In this document: piece after piece, positions 54,718 through 64,000 of the stretch | Layout of the letters: every line of letters starts with the position of its first letter | Numbering within the stretch: the first letter of the stretch is position 1 | Origin: Dacryopinax spathularia | Lineage: Eukaryota > Basidiomycota > Dacrymycetes > Dacrymycetales > Dacrymycetaceae | Direction of reading: 5' to 3' | Assembly (NCBI GenBank): GCA_037974965.1 | Contig: JBBPFI010000008.1 | Span: forward strand, 248,001 to 312,000 | Length of the DNA stretch: 64,000 nucleotides | Notes under the pieces: generated by a model | Told to the model about the DNA's origin: nothing | The model's input: only the letters and a program-made list of their open reading frames with translations | The model's database searches: none | Made by a program: the position numbers and the translations under genes

Positions 54718-57700
54718 ATGGCAGAACATCCGGGGATGAACACGCCTCTGCCCCAAGCACAGGCTCAGGGGCAACAAGCAAACGCGGCGAATGCCGGTCA
54801 ACCTCCTGCCGCTCCTCCTCCTCCTGCCGCTCAAGCTCCAACCACGCCTGCTCCAGCTGAAGGTCAGCCCGTCGCTCCGCCACAAACAGCTCAGGCGCCG
54901 ACAACACCTGCGGGTACTACAACGGTTTCTGGGCCTGCTCTTCCCCCGCCTGCATCGGGTACACCGGGTCCTCTCCCTCCTGCGGGGCCGTCATCGTCTG
55001 CGCAGCATACACCTCTTCCGCCCGCATCGTCTTTCCTCCCTCAGCGCGCGCTGGACCCGCCGCTCGCTACAAACACTCCGTCCGGGTCGGCTTCGGGCTC
55101 GGGAGTAGGGCTGTCCCCCACTAGGGAAAGAACGACGGATCGGAGTGCGGCATTCACGCCTCGAGGAGGCCCGGGTGACGTACTCCCTCCTCCTCCTTCT
55201 GCCTCAACGGCTCCGCCAGCATCGACGACGCCTACCCCACATCCAACTGAACCCATCTCGACAGGGCCAATGATGGGCCCTCCTCTCCCTCCTCCTCCCT
55301 CGTCATCGACGTCTACACCTGGTGCTGGGCTACGGGAACAACAACCGCCGCAGCATCAGCAGCTGCCTCACCAAGGCCCGCTCCCGCCGCCGGTGTGGAG
55401 TCATACGCCCGGCCTTGGGCCGCCTCCCCTTCCACCTCCTGGGAGCTCGGGGATGTCCCCTATGGAGAGAGAACGCGAACAACGCGAAAGAGACCGCGAT
55501 CGAATGCAGATCGATCCGCCTTCGCGTCGCGAAGACGGCCCACCTCTGCCGCCACAATTACCGGGGATCGCCTCCTTCGGCCAGTTGACACCTCAGCCTC
55601 TCGGTCCCCCACCGCCCCAGCACGGACATCATCATCTGCCTCCTCCCAGCCATTTCGTTCCCGGTCCTCCTCCTCCACCGCAGATGCACGACGAACCAGG
55701 CCCTCCTCCCCCTCAGCAACAACAGCAGATGGGCCCACCGCCTGGGGAACCGGAACAGGAGGGCCGGAGCTTGAACGTGAAGGACGCGTTGACCTACCTC
55801 GATCAAGTCAAGAATGAGTTCACGGACCGCGCGGACGTGTACAACCTCTTCCTGGACATAATGAAAGATTTCAAGAGTCAGGCGTGCGTCCCCCCCTCTC
55901 CCCTAAAACCCGCATATATGCGCGTCTATATCTGATTTGATACTGATGCATTGCACAGGATCGACACCCCGCGCGTGATAGAGCGCGTCTCCCAACTGTT
56001 TGCGGGCCATAATCAGCTCATCCAGGGGTTTAACACTTTCCTCCCTCCGGGGTATAGGATCGAGACGATGGTTGACCCCTCTGATCCGGACAAGATCCTC
56101 GTAACGACTCCAGCGGGGACGTCGGCGCAACATATTCCTCACAGCGGCGGGCCGAGGGGGTACGGGCCACCAGTACCAGGGCAGAGCTCGCTCTTGCCTC
56201 CGCCTGGTGCGGGGTACTCGGGTGTTGGGCTCCCTCCGCTCAGTGCACCGCCTGGAGGAGGACCGCACTACGGTCTTCCCCAGCTGGGGCAGTTCCCCTC
56301 CCCTCAGCCTATGCTCCCGCCTCCAGGAGGGGTACACCACACCCATGCCGCGCCTCTTGGCGGCCACCACCCAGGAGGGCACTACGTCCCCTCCGCCCCC
56401 CACACCCCTGCCCCTCTCATCCCCGGCGGACCCGGCACCTACTCGACCTCCGGCACGCCCCTCCAGCTCGTTCCCCCCGGCGCAGGCGGCCCCGGCCCCG
56501 ACCCAGTGCCCATCAACCACGCGATGAACTTCGTGAACACGATCAAAGTCCGATTCAGCGACCATCCCGAGAAATACAAGTCCTTCCTCGACATCCTCCA
56601 GACCTATCAACAACGCGCAAGACCCATCGCCGAGGTCTTCCAGCAGGTCAACGAGCTGTTCGAGGGACAGGAAGACCTGATTAAGGAGTTTCAGGAGTTT
56701 TTGCCGGATAAGGGGAGGTATGGGTTTGAGGCGCTTGCGGGGGAGGGAGCGAGTCAGTTGGCGAGTATAAATGCTCCTTCTGGCTCGGGGGGGCCTATGG
56801 ACTCTGCTGGCCCCAGCGGTGCGCGGGCGGGGGAAGGCAGTCTGGGAGCAGTGGCAGGGAGGGAGAGTAGGAGAGAGAGGGAAGAGAGGGAGAAACGGCA
56901 GAGGGAGAAGGAGCAGAAACAGCAGAGCAGGAAGAAGAGGCCTGCTGCTGGCCCTGCTGTCCCTGAGCCGGCTCCGTCTGCCCAGGGGTCGCGTGGCGGC
57001 CCTGGTGCTGGGCAACGGGGTGGAGCACAGCAGCCGGCGAGCAAGAAGCCTAAGACGAGCCATGGTGCCAAGCCCGAGAGTCCGCCGCCTCCGCCTCCCC
57101 ACGGTGGGCAAGTGCAGCGCGCTTCCGGCGGAGGAGGAGCAGGAGGAGCAGGAGGAGGGCACCATCATCCCTCCTCCCACGGCCCCTCCGCCCCCGCTGC
57201 CCCTCCCGCCCCTACCCAAGCCGCTCAACCAGCACCAGCGCCCATCCAGCCCACCAAACAGAACCCCGTGGCATACTTCGACCGTCTCAAAAAACACATC
57301 AACAACAACGCCGTCTACGCCGAGCTCCTCAAGCTGCTCAACCTCTACACTCAACGGATGTTCGACCTCCCCACGCTCATCCAACGCGCCCGGCCCTTCT
57401 TCCACGATCCCAACAGCCTCTCGTACTGGCGTGACTTTTTGGAAGTGCTCGATATAAGCGAGAGGGACGCGGAGGGGTACTTGACTGGCCGGGCGGGGGC
57501 GGGGCCGGAGGCGGAGATTGTTGGCCGGGATGGGGAGAGGCTGGTGCATCCGCTTGAGAGGCCGAGGTTGAATATTGATCAGCTGAAGCCGCATGGGCCG
57601 AGTTATCGGAAACTGCCTAAGAGCGTGAGTCTTCCTTCTACCTACACTACTTGCCTTCTCTGAGGGCATCGTCACATGCCCTGCCTACCTTTTCTCAGGG

Positions 57701-60511
57701 CATCATCCCGCCCTTGCTCGCCGTAAGGACCAAGTCGCTGATCAGTTGTTTTTGGACGTGTAGGAAATCAACCGCGAATGCAGCGGCCGCGATGCGCTCT
57801 GCTGGCAAGTCCTCAACGACCAATGGATCTCCCACCCGACCTGGGCGTCCGAAGAAGCCGGTTTCGCGCAGCACAAGAAGAACACGTTCGAAGAAGCGAT
57901 GCATCGCTCGGAGGAAGAGCGACACGAGTTCGACTTCCATATCGAGGCTAATATCCGGACGATCTCGATGCTCGAGCCGATCAACCAGCGGATCCTGACT
58001 ATGGACCAGGAGGAGAAGTCCAAGCTCCGTCTTCCTCCCGGCCTTGGGGGACAGAGCAAAGGCGTCTATACGCGGATCATCAAGAAGGTCTACCCGGACA
58101 CCCATGCCGAGGTCATGCAAGCCCTCCAAGAGTCTCCGGCCATCGCCGTCCCCGTCGTCCTAGCCCGCCTGAAGCAGAAAGACGAAGAGTGGCGCCGTGC
58201 GCAACGGGAGTGGAACAAGGTGTGGCGCGAGGTCGAGGCGCGCAACTTTTATAAGAGTCTGGACCATATGAGCGCGACGTTCAAGGCTGAGGACAAGAAA
58301 CGGTTTAATGCCAAGAAGGTGCTGGATGATATTGAGGTTATTAAGGCTGCGCAGGATGCGCAGCTCAGGCGGATGGAGGATGAGGCTAGGGGGATCTTCC
58401 CTGAGCCTGAGAAGGAAGCTCCTTCCCCCGAGGAAGAGGAGGACGATGGTGCGAAGGAGAAGGACGAAGTCGCCGAGCGGATCAAACAGCGTAAGAAGAA
58501 GGAGAAGGAGAAGCATCGGCCTGTCGTCGTCCCCAGTGTCGTTCCTGGTGTGCCGGGCAAATGGCAGTTCGAGAACGTGATGGACGACCCCTCGATCCTC
58601 CGGGACGTCGCCCACCTCGTGTTCTCGTTCATGGACCGCGGCTCTGGCAGTCTGTCATATAGCGAGCGCACCCGCGCAGAACGGTTGTTGAGGAACTGGA
58701 TGCCGAAGGTCTACGGCTTGGACCCGGAGGAGTTCTGGAGGGGTTTCCCCGCTCCGCCCGAAGAGAGCGAGGACGAAGATGAACAGGAAGAAGGGGATGG
58801 TACACCTGCGAACCTCGCTCCGCCGCCCCAGACGCGGGCGAATGGACATGTGAGGAGGTCGCATCATGCGGGTGCTTCGGGGAGCAGGAAGAAGAAGGGC
58901 GGTCGGGCTACCGCGAGGTCTCATCAGGCGCATACACGTGAAGGGACTGTGATGAGCGAGCAACTCGATGTGGGCGGGACGGCCACGCCGGAGCCTGGGC
59001 CGAGCGTCGACGGGGATGTCGAGATGGCCCCTGCGCCCGCTGCCGAGCCCACTTCCGGTCTGGCGGCTCCGCCTGCTGTACCACGCGCGGGCACTCCCTC
59101 CCCTCCTGAGCATGGCAACCTTCAAGCTGAACCTGGGAAAGCATGGATCGACGTTATCCAGCGCGAGGACGGACCCGAAGCGATGGCCCGCCCGCTGAGC
59201 AGCAGCGACCAGCCCCAAACGGTCAGTTCAGCGAGGGACGAGCCCGTCCCTCCTCCGACTGTGCATGCGCCTCCCGCACATGTGAACGGCGTGGTGCATG
59301 AAGATGTCGACATGGACGCTGATAATAGTGGGGCGATGGTGAATGGCGCTGCTGGCAGCGAGGCGAGTATCGTACCTCTCAAAGTTCCTGAGAGGAGTAA
59401 GGGACCATATACGAAGAGGGTGTTCTATGCCAATTCGACATTCTATGTTCTGTATCGGTTTATCGAGGTAAGCCTTCCCTTTCCACCGTTTCGACGTTAT
59501 GCTAATTCTGTGTAGATGTTCTACGACCGCCTCCACGGCTTGAAGTACTACGACTCCCCGATCTGGAACGAGAAGCCGAACCCGCTCGCCGTCGAGCTGG
59601 GGTTGATCGAGGATACAAAGTACAACGACCCGACCGCGAGCGACAAGTCGACCGTTTCTGCCGAAGCGCTCTACCGGCACTTGCTGTCTCAGGTCGAGCT
59701 TTTCCTCGAGGGTAAACTTGAGGAGAGCGTCCTGACGGATATGGCTCGTAACCTCTATGGCCCGGCTGCTTATGTGGTCGTCTCGTTCCATGCTGCACTC
59801 GGCCAGATCGCAAGGGTCGCTAAGAATGCCGCTGAGGAGGAAGCCTGTAAGGAGCTTTTAGCGCTGTTCAGCGCGGACGAACCGCGCCAAGCGGCTATCA
59901 AAGCTCCTCCTGAGCCGGGTAGCGAGGCTATGCGCGCCGACATGCGTGCGCAGATCATCTATCGGCGCGAGGCGGAGAAGAAGATTGCGGAGGACAAGCA
60001 GCTCTACCGTCTCGAATGGGAAGCCGGCACGGGCAAAGCGGACGTCATGCATGTTGCTCTGCTGCGGAAAGACGACCCGAGCGGCGAGGAGCCCGAAGGC
60101 GTGCGCGAAAAATGGAGGATGTACATCGATACGTATACCATCGTACGTCCTTCCGCTCATTGACCCCCTAACTTGACCTGACTCTTGCGATCCGCGCAGA
60201 ACGCACCCACCGAAACCCACCTCCGCTATAAACCATCACACGTCTTCCTCCGCAAGCTCGTCCCGCCAAACGCGAGCGAGATCAAACATATCCCCGGGTT
60301 CGCCTCTTCCTCCAAACTGCAAATCCGAGTCTGTGTTCGCACGTACAAGTTGTTCTTCGTTCCGGGGTCGGAGGAGTGGATGGTCATTCATAAGGGCGCG
60401 CAGGAGGTGCAGGCGCTTGAGAAGAGAAGGGAGGAGAGGAGACAGAGAGGGCTGGAGAGGATGAGGGCTTGGGTGGAGGGTCGGGTCAGGCGCGCAGCAG
60501 CGAGGGCCTAA
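54718..60511 (+). CDS. SIN3: SIN3 transcriptional corepressor, 1824 aa
   Basis: Exons are 54718-55883, 55959-57624, 57764-59467, 59516-60142 and 60200-60511. Sin3 is the scaffold of histone deacetylase complexes. The first 345 residues are Pro/Gln-rich and disordered. PAH1 follows at about 350-420 (LNVKDALTYLDQVKNEF), PAH2 at about 570-640 (AMNFVNTIKVRFSDHPEKY) and PAH3 at about 820-885 (YFDRLKKHINNNAVYAELLK). The HDAC-interaction domain starts near 930 (CGPSY-like HGPSYRKLPKS, then CSGRDALCWQVLNDQWISHP) and the conserved C-terminal region has YANSTFYVLYRFIEMFYDRL. Repression works through an RPD3-type deacetylase and DNA-bound partners that use the PAH domains. Intron 2 is unusually long (139 nt) and contains a possible 24-nt in-frame exon. 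The start ATG at 54718 follows a leader without other ATGs nearby. Confidence 0.94.
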
Positions 60512-61400
60512 ACCCGACCTACTCACTTCTCTCCCCCTTTCTTGCTCAAACAGCCTCGGTTGCCTTGCGGGCCTGCTGGAGTGGGTTGAACGGAAGATTT
60601 CCTAAAGGAGTGGCGGATTGATGGTGGTATATACGAGTACATGTCGCTATTCCTCTTTTTCTTTAATTCCTCTCCATTTTTTACCGAACGGCCAGCGGCC
60701 AGTGGCCTGGATGGTCCATAGTCCAGTTTTACAACACATCCCTCACTGATTCTTAGTCCGCTAGTTTCTTTGCTAATGAAAAAGCTGTTGTATTGCCAAC
60801 CGCAGTCTGCCTCGCTTCCTCAACGCCCCTCAACGCCATCATTCCATTTCTTCCCACATGCCTGATTGTCAAACCCTGGCCAGCCTGCAATATCATCCCA
60901 ATTTGGAGAGCACAACAGAGACAACATGATCCCATATGTGGAGAAGAACCCTGCAGGGACTGTGTGATATTGTTGATGTTGTATTGTTAGGGACGGGTGG
61001 TTCGCCGGATCTTACCACCGGCCGGAATGGGCAATTCATCAAAGGGTCCGTGCACACTCGACCTTACAACCATAAAGAGACCCTCCAGCAAGATCAACCC
61101 TTTCCGCTTCCTCCTCTGCATAACATGCCCCCACTTATTCGCGAATGAGATCGGCCAAGCCGATGTTGTGTGGTCAAACCGGGCCGGACAGGAGAAGAAG
61201 GTCCGGGCTCACGTGTCCTGCGAAGGCGGGGGAAGGCGGAGACCGTGACGGTATTGGGACTAAGGATGGGTGGGTGGGCGAGTGAGTGGACCCTATGTCA
61301 GAACCACATTACCTCACTGATGCACGGAGGTCCGGTTGAATCGTTCTGAGATTTGCCTCCAAAAGACGGAGCTCCGCCCATATGATGACCATCGGAGCTC
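60512..61400. other. Spacer between SIN3 and the PRP8 copy
   Basis: About 890 bases; T-rich sequence at 60640-60680 suits a 3' UTR. No gene is supported, and I found no convincing in-frame ATG for PRP8 in its right half. Confidence 0.4.
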
Positions 61401-64000
61401 CGGCAACCCGTATACAGGTCAGATCCACGTGCCCTCTGCCTCTGGCTCAGCACCGAACGGGAATGGGCCAGCGAATGGAGCACAAGCGGGAGGCAGCAGG
61501 TTATCCCCCGAAGCCTTGAAGCAAAAGAGTCAGAAATGGGTCCAGATGCAAAACCGCCGATATGGGGAGAAGAGGCGTGGTGGGTTTGTAGATCCTCGGA
61601 AAGCGGTGCGTCTCCTTCTCTCTCCCCACTATGTCCATGAGTTGGAAGCTGATGTGTGTTGTGTGATTTGTACAGGACCTCCCGCCGGAGCATGTGAGGA
61701 AGATCATGGGGATATGTCGAATCGCAAGTTCCGGAACGATAAGCGTGTATACTTGGGAGCGCCCAAGTATGTAGTACCGCATGCCGTGTTGAAGTTGTTG
61801 GAGAATATGCCTTTCCCGTGGGAGGTGAGTTCCTGCTCCTGCTGTCGAGTGCGTTCATCATGCTGACTCACTACACCTCTTATAGCAAGTACGCGAAGTA
61901 CCCGTGCTGTACCATATTACCGGTGCGATCTCGTTCGTCAACGAGATCCCGCGCGTGATCGAGCCTGTCTACCGCGCGCAATGCAGCACGATGTGGATCG
62001 CCATGCGTCGAGAGAAGCGCGACAGGCGGCACTTCAAGTGTATGCGCTTCCCGCCATTCGACGATGAGGAGCCTCCCCTAGACTACGGCGACAATATCCT
62101 CGATGTCGAGCCCCTCGAGGCTATCCAGCTGGAGCTCGACCCCGAGGAGGACGGGGCGATCGCCGACTGGTTCTACGATTTCAAGCCTCTTGTCGATACC
62201 CCACACGTCAACGGCCCGTCCTACCGGTACTGGAACCTCAACCTGCCCATCATGTCCACCCTTTACCGATTTGGCCGCATGGTATTGTCCGACTACACGG
62301 ACAACAACGTCTTCTACCTCTTTGACAAGAAATCCTTCTTCACCGCTAAAGCGCTCAACGTCGCCATCCCCGGCGGGCCAAAGTTCGAGCCCCTGTTTCG
62401 CGACATGGACTCGTTCGACGAGGACTGAAACGAGTTCAACGACATAAACAAGATCATCATCCGCCAGCAGATAAGGACGGAGTACAAGGTCGCCTTCCAG
62501 CACTTGTACAACTCGCTCCCTCGCTCGGTGCATATCAGCCCGTACCACGTGCCAAAGAGCATCTATATCCGGACGGACGATCCAGATCTGCCGGCGTTCT
62601 ACTTCGACCCGCTCATCAACCCTATCTCTTCTCGCGCTGTTGCGCCGTCCAATGTCGGCCTGATAACGCACGAAGACGCGATATTCGGCCCGAACGGGGA
62701 AGACGACGACGATTTTGAGCTGCCCGATGAAGTCGAGCCCTTCCTCGCCGAGAAAGAGATCGAGAACGACCATACAGCGGACGGGATCGCCCTCTGGTGG
62801 GCTCCCGAACCCTACAACCGTCGGTCCGGCCGGATGCGCAGAGCAGAAGACGTCCCGCTGGTCAGAAACTGGTACCTCGAGCACTGCCCGCCCAACCAGC
62901 CCGTCAAAGTCCGCGTCTCGTACCAAAAGTTGCTCAAGTGCTATGTCCTGAATGAGCTGCATCACCGCCATCCAAAGCCGATGACAAAGAAGAGCTTGTT
63001 TAGGAGTCTGAAGGCGACCAAGTTCTTCCAGACGACGACGCTGGATTGGGTCGAGGTCGGGCTGCAGGTCTGCAGGCAGGGGTATAATATGCTGAATTTG
63101 TTGATTCACCGGAAGGTGAGCACTTCCCCTGCTAAATTTCTAGAACGATTGACTGACTCGCGTATGTAGAACCTGAATTACCTGCATCTGGACTACAACA
63201 TGAACCTCAGGCCGGTCAAGACGCTCACCGCGAAGGAACGTAAGAAGTCTCGTTTCGGGAATGCGTTCCATCTGTGTCGTGAGATATTGCGCCTCACGAA
63301 GCTGGTCGGCGATGCGCATGTCCAATATCGGCTGGGTAACGTAGATGCGTTCCAACTGACGGACGCGCTGCAATATATCTTCCCGCATATTGGTGCGCTT
63401 ACTGGTATGTACCGGTACATGTACAAGGTCAGTCCTCCCTGTCCTCTTGTTGATTGAGTCTAAACTGATGGTGATTTGTAGCTTATGCATCAAGTACGGA
63501 TGTGCAAGGATCTCAAGCACCTGATCTACTACCGGCTCAACACCGGCCCCGTCGGCAAAGGCCCCGGATGCGGGTTCTGGGCTCCCGGCTGGCGGGTCTG
63601 GCTCTTTTTCATGCGCGGCATTGTCCCCCTTCTCGAGCGTTGGCTCGGTAACCTTCTCGCACGTCAGTTTGAGGGAAGGAACAGCAAGGGCATCGCCAAG
63701 ACCGTCACGAAGCAGCGTGTGGAGTCGCACTACGACCTCGAGCTGCGCGCGGCTGTCATGCACGATATTTTGGATATGATGCCCGAGTCGATCAAGCAGA
63801 ACAAGGCTAAGACAATCTTGCAGCATCTGTCTGAGGCCTGGCGCTGCTGGAAGGCCAATATCCCATGGAAGGTGCCCGGTACGCCTACTGCGATCGAGAA
63901 CATCATCCTCCGGTACATTAAGAGCAAGGCCGATTGGTGGGTCTCCGTCGCGCACTAACCGTGAGCGTATTCGCCGCGGTGCGACTGTCGACAAGGCTGT
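61401..64000 (+). pseudogene. PRP8: Damaged 5' part of the PRP8 splicing factor gene (continues past the right end)
   Basis: Prp8 is the core protein of the spliceosome and one of the most conserved eukaryotic proteins. The exon layout is normal: to 61605, 61676-61824, 61886-63115, 63170-63427, 63482 onward, with introns of 70, 61, 54 and 54 nt. Conserved segments are plain ([52 protein letters not shown]). However: about ten bases are missing near 61703, shifting the frame before [13 protein letters not shown] at 62426-62428 stands for the Trp of DEDWNEF; two bases are missing at about 63956, shifting the frame at AHYNRERIRR; an extra Val codon lies at 61771-61776; and invariant residues are changed (Trp to Cys at 61982, Arg to Cys at 62039, Tyr to Cys at 62939). 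No convincing start ATG is in frame. Kept introns rule out a retrocopy. Either a decayed duplicate or local sequence error. Confidence 0.75.

Noticed and set aside
55903-57675. A 590-codon minus-strand frame inside SIN3
   Set aside because: It lies wholly over conserved SIN3 exons in a shadow frame, with Arg/Pro/Leu-rich composition and no recognisable domain.
62078-63109. A 343-codon minus-strand frame over the PRP8 copy
   Set aside because: The same bases code well-conserved Prp8 sequence on the plus strand. The antisense frame has no family features.

Overview
This window is nuclear DNA of a filamentous fungus, most likely a basidiomycete of the Agaricomycotina. The evidence is many very short GT-AG introns (mostly 44-60 nt), a GC-rich coding style, a stand-alone UDP-glucose 4-epimerase, an OLE1-type desaturase with a C-terminal cytochrome b5 domain, and a large TPR-CHAT protein of a kind common in mushrooms and their relatives. 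The species cannot be named from the sequence.

Layout. 1-9.8 kb: the 3' end of an acidic unknown protein; a bZIP factor (1794-2624, +); a tandem-bromodomain protein of the RSC4 type (2861-5268, -); a second, GCN4/CPC1-like bZIP factor (6713-7516, -). The two bZIP proteins share a motif near residue 100. 9.8-19.4 kb: a small secreted protein; the delta-9 desaturase OLE1, whose third histidine box appears to need a 3-nt exon; the condensin subunit SMC4 (13 introns); and an intron-containing tRNA-Pro(AGG) on the minus strand. 19.4-34 kb: a quiet 2.3-kb spacer, an intronless 1196-aa TPR-CHAT protein, the chitin-synthase activator SKT5/CHS4 with its CaaX end, an intronless siroheme methyltransferase (MET1 domain), a repeat-rich spacer with a tRNA-like piece, and a zinc-ribbon protein of unknown role. 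34-48.4 kb: UDP-glucose 4-epimerase, an unknown Ser/Pro-rich protein, methionine aminopeptidase 2, a single-pass membrane protein, sulfite oxidase, and the inositol phosphosphingolipid phospholipase ISC1 (convergent with sulfite oxidase). 48.4-64 kb: a low-complexity membrane-anchored protein, the riboflavin reductase RIB7, the SIN3 corepressor, and a damaged 5' portion of PRP8 that runs off the right end.

The genes do not form one pathway. Several are general housekeeping factors: chromatin (RSC4, SIN3), chromosome condensation (SMC4), splicing (PRP8), N-terminal processing (MAP2). Two touch sulfur metabolism at opposite ends: MET1 makes the siroheme precursor for sulfite reductase, and sulfite oxidase removes sulfite. 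Two shape membranes or the wall (OLE1 and ISC1; SKT5). I derived exon boundaries by hand from GT/AG signals, reading phase and family conservation; phases close exactly in every multi-exon model except PRP8.

The items I would look at first are the one-codon micro-exon in OLE1, the lesions in the PRP8 copy, the motif shared by the two bZIP genes flanking RSC4, the intact TPR-CHAT protein, and the frequent C at position +4 of the 5' splice sites.
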